DNA of 64,000 nucleotides from Candidatus Pseudobacter hemicellulosilyticus (GTDB taxonomy: Bacteria > Bacteroidota > Bacteroidia > Chitinophagales > Chitinophagaceae), in assembly GCA_029202545.1 (NCBI GenBank), contig CP119311.1, positions 5,456,001 through 5,520,000 of the forward strand, written 5' to 3'. Of the stretch, positions 1 through 8,405 are shown piece after piece. The first letter of the stretch is position 1; the number at the start of each line of letters is the position of its first letter. The translations under genes were made by a program, and so were the position numbers. The notes beneath the pieces are model-generated. The model did not search any database, had not been told where the DNA came from, and saw nothing but the letters and a program-made list of their open reading frames with translations.

Positions 1-2504
1 ACCGGTATGCGGCGTTTGGGCGTACTGCCTCCCAGCAGGGATGCCGCTCTCGCAATGCGGGCGCCCAGGGAGTCCGGGTTAGCAGCAGGTGCGGGAGCAG
101 GCATGTATTGCCGGGGATGGTTAATGGTCTCATATTTTTGAAGGGCGTCCATTTCTGCTTTTTCCTGCGAGTAGTCGGGCAGGGTATCTGCAATCACGGT
201 AAAGGCGGCGCCAGCTGCATAGGTATAGGCTTTCTCTGCGCTGATGGCCTTATTGCTTTCGAAGATAGTGCCAAGAATGCCGGGTGTTTCTTTATCGCGC
301 GAGGGGCCTTTGGCTTCTTCATCTACCACATAGTTATAATAGCCCTCCCCTTTTACCCAGCCTGTTTTTACATTGGGTGAAAAGGCTTCAATGGTATTGC
401 GACGGACTTCCAGCCCCAGGATACCAGTACCCCAGAGTTTGGCGGAACGCACCTGCGCCAGGTAAGCGGCAATATAAGCAGGCCGGATGCCATTGGTATT
501 CTGGACAAGATTATTTTCCACCAGCAGCTTCCAGCCTATATTGTAGCGGTTGTTGAAGAGGCGCTGATCGGCTCGGATATAAATACCTTCGGAATTGATC
601 AGCTGGTTGCCGGACACTACAATATCATTCCCGCCGCAATAGAGCCAGATACCCCGGTTATTGCCTTTGAGAATATTGTTCCTGATCAGCATCTGCCAGG
701 CGGACCATTGGGTAATGATGTACTGGCTGCCTGCTTCGGGGATGATATCCCAGGGGCGGTCTACGGTGAGACTGGTATCGGTATTACCGGTGATCAGCCG
801 CCACTGCCCTGCGCCTTTGCCATTGACAATGGCAATACTGTAATTGGTGGGATGCACCACGTATTGCCAGTCGGTACTGACGCGGTCTGTAAAATCCTGG
901 TATTCGTTCTTATTATCTGTAATGCTGTTGGCGGTGGCGGCGCTGACCTTGCCCACGGTATTCTGGTGGGCCATGCCAGCCTGGCTGAGGATGGTTTCTC
1001 CCTGGTTGCGGACAGCAATGGGGGCTCCGGTAACATCAAAACTATTGCCCTGCACTACAATATCTTTTACATAGTCCAGGCTGAGGCCACCTGTTTCATG
1101 CTTCGACTGATGATCACCGTTACGTACAAAAAAATTATTCTCAAACACGGCCCGCTGGCAGCCGTTGGCGCCGAAGCGACCGGCATAGTAATCGTGCCGG
1201 TTATTCCGGAAACTGACCTGCGAGGAGTTCTTGAGATCCCAGGGCCAGGTACGGGTAGGTCCGTTGATGCCACGCACCTGGATAGCGGTATTGCTGAAGC
1301 GGCAATTTTCAATGAGCAGCTGGTGTATATTAACCATGGCCAGTCCCCAGCCAGTACCATTATCAAAATGGCAATCCTGGAGGATAATGGACGAACCACC
1401 TTCGGGCATATTCTTCACTGTGGTCATGAAGTTGCCGCTTTCATTGACGTTCTGGAGGCTTAACCCTACCAGCCCGCTGAGCTGGATAGCGCCGGGAAAA
1501 ACCAGGCCCATGCCTTCTTCCCGGCTATCGGGCCAGCCCAGGGTCCAGCCGTAGCTCGCTTTTACACGTTCGGTGGAAAAGGGCTGACCATAACCATAGC
1601 AGAGGATGGTCTTCCCCTGCCCTGCTCCCTGCAGGACCACGCGGGACAACATTTTGAGACCGCAGCCGCTGCTATACTCAATGCGATAAGTACCGGCAGG
1701 TAATTGTACAATACCGCCACCATCCGCATGGGCGCGGTCAATGGCCGCTTGGATAGCCGCACGGTCATTTTTTATGCCGTCACCCGCGGCGTGCTGGGCC
1801 AGTCGCGGGTCCTTTTTCACATCATATATATTTTGGGCGAACCTAAAAGCCGCTACCCAGGGAACCTGGCTGTTGAAAGGGATAGGTTCCTTTGGTACGA
1901 TGAGCAGTGAATCCGGAGTGGTAGCAGCCTCCTCCTGGGCGCCTGCGCCATTCCCTACCGTTACCCTGTATTTTCCAGGTGCAAGCGCGTCTGGTAACTG
2001 CAGCTGCAACTCGTAGGGGCTGGCTTTGATCACGGCAGCTTCCTGGATGCCGGATTGTCCTGCACCCCGTAAGTATACCCGGGGATTAGCTCCTTCCAGG
2101 CAAAGATTGCGACCAAAGATCCTGAACCTACCGCCTGGCATGCCTTCGTTGAATTCGGGAAACCAGATCCTGGGTCGGTTGATAAAAACGGAAGCGCTTT
2201 TAACGGTTCCGTTCTTTACCCAGACCTCGTAGATACCCATCAGCAAGTCCTTGGGAAGCACAGCGGCCAGGAAATTTTCGCTCTGTTGCACCAGTCGCAG
2301 CCGGATAATGGGCGGTCTTGTATGAATGAGAGGTCTGATAGTGAGCCAGACCTCGGGCTGCCGGCCAAAATTAGCGCCCTGGATGGCGATGGTTTCCCCG
2401 GGGCGTATACTTTCAGTGCAGTTGAGGATAACGGGTTGCTCCTGGGCAAGGCCAGGGACAAAACAGGAAAGGAGGAGTACGATGGCAAGGATCGGGCGTC
2501 TCAC
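1..2504 (-). CDS. Secreted right-handed beta-helix protein (pectate-lyase-3 type), 3' end cut off
   Basis: An open frame runs leftward from a GTG at 2504 to the window edge (834 codons plus two bases). GTG is the only reasonable start: a TAA lies five codons upstream and the frame then gives a signal peptide (MRRPILAIVLLLSCFVPGLA). Residues about 25-200 hold two beta-sandwich stretches resembling IPT/TIG domains (for example ESIRPGETIAIQGANFG). Residues about 238-275 carry the hallmark of the pectate-lyase-3 / GH28-like superfamily: GDGIKNDRAAIQAAI, then GGGIVQLPAGTYRI. Downstream are repeated Asn-rich turns typical of parallel beta-helices (RNNRHDYYAG, ENNFFVRNG, VQGNSF). The family binds or cleaves polysaccharides outside the cytoplasm, but the substrate cannot be read here and catalytic residues could not be assigned. 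It is separated by 640 bases from the next gene and shows no operon partner. Confidence 0.85.
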   Translation of the reverse strand, partial: MRRPILAIVLLLSCFVPGLAQEQPVILNCTESIRPGETIAIQGANFGRQPEVWLTIRPLIHTRPPIIRLRLVQQSENFLAAVLPKDLLMGIYEVWVKNGTVKSASVFINRPRIWFPEFNEGMPGGRFRIFGRNLCLEGANPRVYLRGAGQSGIQEAAVIKASPYELQLQLPDALAPGKYRVTVGNGAGAQEEAATTPDSLLIVPKEPIPFNSQVPWVAAFRFAQNIYDVKKDPRLAQHAAGDGIKNDRAAIQAAIDRAHADGGGIVQLPAGTYRIEYSSGCGLKMLSRVVLQGAGQGKTILCYGYGQPFSTERVKASYGWTLGWPDSREEGMGLVFPGAIQLSGLVGLSLQNVNESGNFMTTVKNMPEGGSSIILQDCHFDNGTGWGLAMVNIHQLLIENCRFSNTAIQVRGINGPTRTWPWDLKNSSQVSFRNNRHDYYAGRFGANGCQRAVFENNFFVRNGDHQSKHETGGLSLDYVKDIVVQGNSFDVTGAPIAVRNQGETILSQAGMAHQNTVGKVSAATANSITDNKNEYQDFTDRVSTDWQYVVHPTNYSIAIVNGKGAGQWRLITGNTDTSLTVDRPWDIIPEAGSQYIITQWSAWQMLIRNNILKGNNRGIWLYCGGNDIVVSGNQLINSEGIYIRADQRLFNNRYNIGWKLLVENNLVQNTNGIRPAYIAAYLAQVRSAKLWGTGILGLEVRRNTIEAFSPNVKTGWVKGEGYYNYVVDEEAKGPSRDKETPGILGTIFESNKAISAEKAYTYAAGAAFTVIADTLPDYSQEKAEMDALQKYETINHPRQYMPAPAPAANPDSLGARIARAASLLGGSTPKRRIP

Positions 2505-3143
2505 AGCGGTTTGAGTTTAAATCCGGAAATAAAGTTAAGGATCAGGCGGATTGAAAAGCCATCCGGCAGCCTGGTCAGGCCACCGGACGGGTGTTGATTG
2601 TTAAGCTATTCATGGGAAAAGGCGCCGGTTGGTATAAAATGAAGTACGGTAACGATCGTTGGGACGGGTGAAAAGGCATCACCCAGGGCAATGGATTCAT
2701 GGTGCAATACATTAGTAGTTGGCAGGTATAGTATCTGGAATAAATATACAACCGATTGATTGGCAAGAGGTGTACTATAATTGCGGAATGGGATACTATA
2801 TGACCAGGGGGAGGTTTGGAAGGGGCGTTACACAGTTTATCAGCGTTGACAGTGGTTTGGAATTGGCAGTAACCTGGGTTTGGGAGGCAACGGCGGTCAG
2901 GGGGAAAATACGAGGCGGGCGGGAAGAAAGATCAGGGGCGGGATGGTTTGGGAAAAGATCCACGATGATGCCGCGAAAATTTAGGTATGACTATGTAGTG
3001 GGCGGTATAGTACTGAGATTGTCAGGATGCTAAACCCGGGATCCTGGTACCAGCTGAATTTAAATAAGCCTATGCGGATGGTCCGGAAAGCCGGAGAAAA
3101 CAATGGGGTTAAATGTGCTGAACTTCCAGTGTTGGCTGCTGCT
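2505..3143. other. Intergenic region with no convincing gene
   Basis: About 640 bases between the beta-helix gene and the MazF-like toxin. A 104-codon frame on the plus strand (2719-3033) has no family resemblance. The left part must hold the promoter of the minus-strand beta-helix gene, but I see no clear TTTG/TAnnTTTG pair. No repeat or RNA gene was recognised. Confidence 0.5.
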
Positions 3144-3461
3144 TTATTGTCTGAAGATCTTTAAAAGCATAGCCCGCACTTTTTCGGCTTCCTCATCGCA
3201 CAATCTGCCAAGCCGCCTCATGAGGTCCCCTTTACCCAGGCATCTTAGCTGGTCAAAAGCAATTGAACCCGGTATGTTTTGAAAATTGCTGGGCAGCCGG
3301 AACGGGGAGACTTTCTGATTACTCGTCATAGGAACAATCAGGACAGTACCAACCCGCCTGTTCATGCCAGGCGGAGAAATTATTATGCCCGGGCGGATCT
3401 TCCTCATTACTACGCCAGTCTCTTCTCCCAGGTCCATTAGCCAGATATCATATCTATTCAT
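3144..3461 (-). CDS. MazF/PemK-type endoribonuclease toxin
   Basis: The 105-residue protein opens with MNRYDIWLMDLGEETG and continues with KIRPGIIISPPGMN, the conserved start and first strand pair of the PemK/MazF fold (the usual form is RG-I-W-vdl...G-E-....RP.lVvs). VLIVPMTSNQK matches the third strand (usually vvv.P.Ts), and AFDQLRCLGKGDLMRRLGRL matches the conserved D-Q-[IV]-r-....rL-G-L segment. Family members cleave mRNA and are neutralised by a small upstream antitoxin. The start codon lies inside the last codons of the preceding gene (8-base overlap at 3454-3461), the translational coupling usual in such pairs. The length fits the family. I am fairly sure of the family, less so of in vivo activity. 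Confidence 0.82.
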   Translation of the reverse strand: MNRYDIWLMDLGEETGVVMRKIRPGIIISPPGMNRRVGTVLIVPMTSNQKVSPFRLPSNFQNIPGSIAFDQLRCLGKGDLMRRLGRLCDEEAEKVRAMLLKIFRQ

Positions 3462-3750
3462 AGATCAGGTCTTTAAATTCTTCCAATTGTTCTTCCGTCC
3501 ATTCCCAGGGACACTCGTAAATTGGATTATCAATATTATTATCATGGACGTGCGCATAGGGGATCTTACAGCCATTCTCACGGCACCATTTTTCCTGCTT
3601 AGCTTTCCTGCTCCTTTCAGCTGCACAGATCCTGCGATGCTCTTTTGTAGTAAGTACCGTGATCAGTCCCTTTTCTACTTTAACTGTCAATTTTTCTTTC
3701 CTTGAAATACCCGCATTTTTCAAATGCCTGGCCGTAATAATAACTGGCAT
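3454..3750 (-). CDS. Probable antitoxin of the MazF-like toxin
   Basis: A 98-residue protein encoded directly upstream of the toxin and overlapping it by 8 bases. The frame can be opened at 3786, but the ATG at 3750 (MPVIITARHLKN) gives a compact start. Residues 1-35 (KLTVKVEKGLITVL) could form the short swapped-hairpin seen in AbrB/MazE-type DNA-binding antitoxins. The centre is basic (RRICAAERSRKAKQ) and the C-terminus is acidic and Trp-rich (ECPWEWTEEQLEEF), as expected of a tail that wraps around a toxin. The antitoxin role is inferred from position and size. I do not recognise a specific family by sequence. Confidence 0.6.
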   Translation of the reverse strand: MPVIITARHLKNAGISRKEKLTVKVEKGLITVLTTKEHRRICAAERSRKAKQEKWCRENGCKIPYAHVHDNNIDNPIYECPWEWTEEQLEEFKDLIYE

Positions 3751-3908
3751 AAAACAACTGTTTATTTTCCTGTAAAAAAATGGCAAAAAACACCCTTACC
3801 ACCCGTCCTGCTGCAATAGCAAAACAGGCAGCCATAGCTCCTGTAACGAACCATTATCCCCGGAATGATTGAATGAGAGAAGCGAAATTAGAGAATAGAA
3901 AATTATCG

Positions 3909-3934
3909 GCCAAATATTTCGTTTATTATTTGGC
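3909..3934. promoter_or_regulatory. Inverted repeat GCCAAATA-N10-TATTTGGC upstream of the toxin-antitoxin pair
   Basis: Perfect 8-base arms at 3909-3916 and 3927-3934 with a 10-base AT-rich spacer. It lies about 160 bases before the antitoxin start and about 45 bases after the TonB-receptor stop. It could be an operator for the toxin-antitoxin pair or a weak terminator hairpin. There is no T-run, so the operator reading is slightly preferred. Confidence 0.4.
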
Positions 3935-3978
3935 GTTATCAAATTTCAGGTACACGTAAAAGATAGTAAATATAAAAC

Positions 3979-6396
3979 CTACCCATTATCTTTTTTAGCA
4001 CCCGGCAAGGTCAGCTTTTTCCCCATATTGGAGAAGTTATAACTCAGCGTCAGCCGGTAATTGCGTGTAGAAGAGCTGCTGAAGGATTCAAGATTGTAAT
4101 TGGGACCATACGTAAAACTGGTATATTCCTGCCGGTTGAAAGGATCAATGACATTCACCGTTATCGCCAGCTTTTTCTGAAACAACTTACGCTGAACGGC
4201 AATGTCTAACCGGTAATTGCTTCGTACGGTTCCCTGTGGATTGGCAAAGCGGTTGTATTTGAAAGCGCTGGTGATATTCCAGACATCGGTAGGTACATAA
4301 TTGGCGTTGACACTGGAATTAAAGCTGCCGCCGTTGCGGTACTTATTCACTTCCCGGTCAAACAGGCTGTACTCGTTAAAAGTGTAGTTGGCGCTGACAT
4401 TGGCGCGCAGCTGCCGGGAAAAGGTATAGCCGGCCCAGGAGTTCAGCTCATATTCGTGGCGGTCGTCAATATTCTGCCAGCTGGTCTCCGTGGTCCCTTC
4501 GGGAGTCCGTTCGCGGATCTGGCTGAATACGTCCTGCACAATATTATAGCCTACGCCCAGGTTGGCATAGTACTGCTCCTGCGTGCGGCCCAGGACCAGG
4601 TCGAAGGTATGGGATACCGAAGGCAGCAGGAAGGGATTGCCATAACGGATATTATTGGGATCGCTGTAATCTATGCTGGGATTGAGCTGCCCGATACCCG
4701 GGCGACGGATGGTCTTCCGATAGGCCAGGCTCAGTTCCAGCAGCTCTTCCCATTTCTGTGTGAAATTGAGAAAGGGCAGCCAGGTGAAATAATCATTGTC
4801 CACTTCGGATTTGTCCTTCAGGTCAAACTGCAATTGTGTGGCTTCAGCCACTACGCCAGCAGTGATCCGGGCAGATTCCGTCAGTTTCTGCTTCAAAGCA
4901 AAACGCAGGTTGGTGATCTGCTGCCGGAAAGCAAAATCATTGCTGAGCAGTTCGTTCTTTTCGTATTGTTTGTCTGTTTTCCGCTGGAACTGGGAATGCA
5001 GCAGGATATGACTGCCGGTATAGGTATGCAGGCCGCCGGTGGAAATGGAAGTGGTCTTATTGTCCAGCAGTTTGTCGTAGTTCACACGCAGCTGATAGCC
5101 CTTGGTCCAGGTATCGTTCAGTTGTTGCTGGGTGGAGTCCAGGCCCGTGGGCCGGCCATCAGGATGCAGGAACTGCTGGAAAAAGGTGCGGTCGTTCTGA
5201 CTATAGGTATAGTTACCCCCGGCGATCAGCTTGAGGGTCTCACCCGGCTTTTTCCCTTTTCGGGTATACGTGATATTCATGGAAGGGTTCACATTCTGCC
5301 CTTCTGTTTCAATGGCGCGGGTACTCAGTTTGTAGATCTCTTCAAAGCGGTTGCGGTTCACAAATTCATTGCTGCTCCGGTTGCGGAAAGCGTGCTGGTT
5401 CAGCTGCAGCTGTAAGTTGAGCTGCTGGTATTTGTCCAGCTCATAGTCAATATTGAGCCTTGCGTTGGGCCGCAGGCTGCGATTGCGGTATTCATTGCTG
5501 CTATGGAAATAGTTGACAGAATCCTTGTAGAGATTGGTCCGGTGCGAATAGCCCTCGCCCTGCACCCGGTTGTAGGCCGCACCTACATTGAGGTTGAGAG
5601 CCAGTCGTTTTTTTCGGTAATTGATATTGCCGCTGCTGCCGTATTCACCACGGGTGCCGCCGGTGAGGGTCAGCCTGGCGCCAATTCCCATCCTGCCCTT
5701 GCGGGTGATGATATTGATCACCCCACCCTGCTCATTGGCATACTGGGGTGGCGGGTTGGTCATGACCTCAATGCGTTCTATCATACTGCCCGGCAGGGAT
5801 TCCAGGAAATCCTGGAGCTGGTCGGCATTCAGTTCAACCGGTTTATCGTCTATCAGTATTTTAGGCTCTTTACCCCGGACTACCAGCTTGCCATCCGGAT
5901 CACTGGCCACCAGCGGCACATTCTTCAGGAGCTCCCCCGCTGAGGAGCCGGCGCTGAGGGCTGATTCACCGGCATTGAAAATGATATTGCCGTCACGGCT
6001 CTGGATCAGCGGCTTTTCAGCATAGACCACTACTTCAGCCAGCTGATCGCCACCGGTTTTCAGCTGCAGGTCTGCAAGATTGAAATCATAGCGTTCGGCA
6101 CGCAGGTGGATACTGTCCAGCAGCAAGGGCTGGAAACCTATATAGCTGATGCGGAGGCGGTAATAACCAAAGGGCAGCTGTTCAAACAGGAAATTGCCGG
6201 CTTTATCGGTCAGTTGAGTTCTTTTGCGGAGGGTATCTCCCCGGGGGACCAGTTCAACGGTGGCATTGGCTACCGGCTTCTGCTGGGCATCCAGGACATT
6301 GCCTGTCAGCAGACCGGGCGATTTGGGCTGGCGGCCCATAACAGATAAGGAAAGGACCAGGAGTAAGGCAATCGAAAAGAGGCGGAACAGGGGCAT
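3979..6396 (-). CDS. TonB-dependent outer-membrane receptor, OMP_b-brl_3 type
   Basis: The ATG at 6396 is chosen over one 20 codons upstream because it places a signal peptide (MPLFRLFSIALLLVLSLSVMG) at the very start; product about 805 residues. Residues about 28-105 form a carboxypeptidase-regulatory-like domain (GNVLDAQQKPVANATVELV, GNFLFEQLPFGYYRLRISYIGF). The plug domain follows (residues about 120-235), including KEPKILIDDKPVELNADQL and VINIITRKGR. The rest is a long beta-barrel ending in LTLSYNFSNMGKK. Family members sit in the outer membrane and import ligands with energy from TonB/ExbBD; the ligand is unknown. No SusD gene is adjacent, so this is not a SusC-type importer. Three direct repeats lie upstream (6483-6632) and may be involved in its control. 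Confidence 0.85.
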   Translation of the reverse strand: MPLFRLFSIALLLVLSLSVMGRQPKSPGLLTGNVLDAQQKPVANATVELVPRGDTLRKRTQLTDKAGNFLFEQLPFGYYRLRISYIGFQPLLLDSIHLRAERYDFNLADLQLKTGGDQLAEVVVYAEKPLIQSRDGNIIFNAGESALSAGSSAGELLKNVPLVASDPDGKLVVRGKEPKILIDDKPVELNADQLQDFLESLPGSMIERIEVMTNPPPQYANEQGGVINIITRKGRMGIGARLTLTGGTRGEYGSSGNINYRKKRLALNLNVGAAYNRVQGEGYSHRTNLYKDSVNYFHSSNEYRNRSLRPNARLNIDYELDKYQQLNLQLQLNQHAFRNRSSNEFVNRNRFEEIYKLSTRAIETEGQNVNPSMNITYTRKGKKPGETLKLIAGGNYTYSQNDRTFFQQFLHPDGRPTGLDSTQQQLNDTWTKGYQLRVNYDKLLDNKTTSISTGGLHTYTGSHILLHSQFQRKTDKQYEKNELLSNDFAFRQQITNLRFALKQKLTESARITAGVVAEATQLQFDLKDKSEVDNDYFTWLPFLNFTQKWEELLELSLAYRKTIRRPGIGQLNPSIDYSDPNNIRYGNPFLLPSVSHTFDLVLGRTQEQYYANLGVGYNIVQDVFSQIRERTPEGTTETSWQNIDDRHEYELNSWAGYTFSRQLRANVSANYTFNEYSLFDREVNKYRNGGSFNSSVNANYVPTDVWNITSAFKYNRFANPQGTVRSNYRLDIAVQRKLFQKKLAITVNVIDPFNRQEYTSFTYGPNYNLESFSSSSTRNYRLTLSYNFSNMGKKLTLPGAKKDNG

Positions 6397-6482
6397 CGAC
6401 CGGCTATTTACGGCTAAAGATAACCTTTTCCCGCTTTGCTGATGCCTGCCGGACAATATTTTGTGTACTGGGAACGCTCCCT

Positions 6483-6632
6483 ATTTCACCCCAACTATGC
6501 TTGTTTCCCGGATCCTATACAGGTAAACTGCGCGGGGCCTCCAATTGAGCCCAACTATGCGTGTACCTCACGCTTGTCCGGATAACCAGCAATAGCGGCC
6601 GGGCAACCAATTTCACCCCAACTATGCTTGTT
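6483..6632. repeat. Three direct repeats around CCCAACTATGC
   Basis: The sequence ACCCCAACTATGCTTGT occurs at 6488-6504 and 6615-6631, embedded in 23 identical bases (6483-6505 and 6610-6632). A degenerate copy (AGCCCAACTATGCGTGT) lies between them at 6548-6564. Start-to-start spacing is 60 and 67 bases. No further copy was seen in the window. The cluster lies 85-240 bases upstream of the minus-strand TonB receptor and 300-450 bases upstream of miaB, so it could be regulator-binding sites or debris of a lost element. Confidence 0.75.
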
Positions 6633-6898
6633 CCCCCTGGCCTGCCGGTTCCCTGTAAAGCTCCAACAATACAGCCTGCTCCCAACAGCCCTGAACATAA
6701 ACGAGCCTGTACAGACATCCGGTACCCCCGCCTCCAGTCCCTTCCACAAACAATCGCCGCGGGTACCTAACCGGCTCCAGCGCTGCCATCCCGCAGTTGC
6801 AGTGCCGGCTATCAGGCCCCAAACGCCGGGCGCCGACTCCCTTTTTGCCCGCCGCCAGGAACTGGCTGCCATCCTGTCATTATTTCCGTTCAATTCTT

Positions 6899-6906
6899 TA
6901 TCTTTG
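6899..6906 (+). promoter_or_regulatory. Putative -7 element of the miaB promoter
   Basis: TATCTTTG matches the Bacteroidota TAnnTTTG -7 consensus and lies 23 bases before the miaB ATG. A clear TTTG -33 box was not found at the expected spacing, so this rests on the -7 element alone. Confidence 0.45.
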
Positions 6907-6929
6907 CCCTTCAAACCATTAGATAGAAG

Positions 6930-8357
6930 ATGTTGGATCTGATCACTGAAAAAAGGCATGATGAAGCGCGTCAGGGAGAGGCATTCGCTCCCTTCGCCCA
7001 TGATATAAATCCTTACCACAAGAGATTTTACATAGAAAGCTATGGATGCCAGATGAACTTTGCCGATAGCGAGGTGGTGGCCGCCATCCTTCAGGAAGGT
7101 GGTTTTGGTGCTACCCGGAACTTTGAAGAGGCTGATCTGATCCTGATCAATACCTGCTCCATCCGCGAGAAAGCGGAGCAGACCGTTCGCAAACGGCTCA
7201 CCGAACTGCGCAAGGTAAAACAGCAGAACCCCGGCGCCCTGATCGGCGTACTGGGCTGTATGGCGGAAAGACTGAAAGCAAAATTCCTGGAAGAAGAGAA
7301 ACTGGTAGACCTGGTAGTAGGCCCTGACGCCTACCGGACCCTTCCGGGCCTGGTCACCGAAGCAGGGAACGGCCAGAAAGCAGTGAACGTACTGCTGAGC
7401 CGCGAAGAGACCTATGCAGATATTGCTCCCGTCAGATTAGACAGCAACGGCGTGACCGCTTTTGTAAGCATCATGCGCGGCTGTAACAATATGTGTACCT
7501 TCTGCGTGGTGCCCTTTACCCGGGGCCGGGAACGCAGCCGGGACGCCCATTCCATTGTAGCGGAATGCCAGGACCTGTTCAATACCGGTTATAAGGAGGT
7601 TACCCTCCTGGGCCAGAACGTAGACAGCTACTACTGGATCAATGGTACTACCACCGAAGGCGAAGTGGTGAATTTTGCCCGCCTGCTGGAAATGGTAGCC
7701 CAGATAGATCCCAGCCTGCGCGTCCGCTTCTCCACTTCTCACCCCAAGGACATCACCGAAGCCGTGCTGCAGACCATGGCGAAATACCAAAATATCTGCC
7801 GCTATATCCACCTGCCCGTTCAAAGCGGCTCCACCCGCGTGCTGCAGCTTATGAACCGCACCTATACCCGCGAATGGTATATGGCCAAGGTGGAAAGGAT
7901 CCGCGCCATCATGCCGGACTGCGGCATCAGTTCCGATATCATTGCCGGTTTCTGCACAGAAACCGAGGAAGAACACCAGGAAACCATCAGCATGATGACA
8001 TTCAGCCGGTATGATATGAGCTATATGTTCTTCTACAGCGAACGTCCCGGCACCCTGGCCGCACGCCGCTATACAGATGATGTACCCGAAGAAGTGAAGA
8101 AAAGACGGCTGGAAGAGATTGTGCTATTGCAGAACCGCCTGAGCCTGGAAAGCAACCAGCGCGATATAGGCAAAACATTTCAAGTATTGATTGAAGGCGA
8201 TTCCAAGAGAAGTCCGGACGACTGGAAAGGCCGCAATTCTCAAAATAAAGTGATCGTATTCCCGAAAGGGGACCATGCATTGAACAAAGGAGATTATGCA
8301 ATGGTTACTATTTCAGATTGCACCGTGGCAACATTGCTCGGCGAAGTGAAACGATAA
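6930..8357 (+). CDS. miaB: tRNA-2-methylthio-N6-dimethylallyladenosine synthase
   Basis: This radical-SAM methylthiotransferase adds the 2-methylthio group to i6A37 of tRNAs reading UNN codons. All diagnostic parts are visible. The N-terminal MTTase domain carries three cluster cysteines (YIESYGCQMNFADSE, LINTCSIREKAEQ, GVLGCMAERL). The radical-SAM CxxxCxxC motif is in RGCNNMCTFCVVPFTRGRE. The C-terminal TRAM region includes KTFQVLIEGDSKRSPDDWKGR. The 475-residue length is normal for the family with about 30 extra residues before the first motif. It begins a plus-strand run continuing with the sigma-54 activator 48 bases downstream. Confidence 0.97.
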   Translation: MLDLITEKRHDEARQGEAFAPFAHDINPYHKRFYIESYGCQMNFADSEVVAAILQEGGFGATRNFEEADLILINTCSIREKAEQTVRKRLTELRKVKQQNPGALIGVLGCMAERLKAKFLEEEKLVDLVVGPDAYRTLPGLVTEAGNGQKAVNVLLSREETYADIAPVRLDSNGVTAFVSIMRGCNNMCTFCVVPFTRGRERSRDAHSIVAECQDLFNTGYKEVTLLGQNVDSYYWINGTTTEGEVVNFARLLEMVAQIDPSLRVRFSTSHPKDITEAVLQTMAKYQNICRYIHLPVQSGSTRVLQLMNRTYTREWYMAKVERIRAIMPDCGISSDIIAGFCTETEEEHQETISMMTFSRYDMSYMFFYSERPGTLAARRYTDDVPEEVKKRRLEEIVLLQNRLSLESNQRDIGKTFQVLIEGDSKRSPDDWKGRNSQNKVIVFPKGDHALNKGDYAMVTISDCTVATLLGEVKR

Positions 8358-8405
8358 TGAGCAGCAGATAAAGTTATTTCGAAAGGCGATAAAAGCATTG
8401 TGACT

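Noticed and set aside
2719..3033. 104-codon plus-strand frame in the 2.5-3.1 kb gap
   Set aside because: No signal peptide, family motif or plausible start; composition looks like non-coding DNA.
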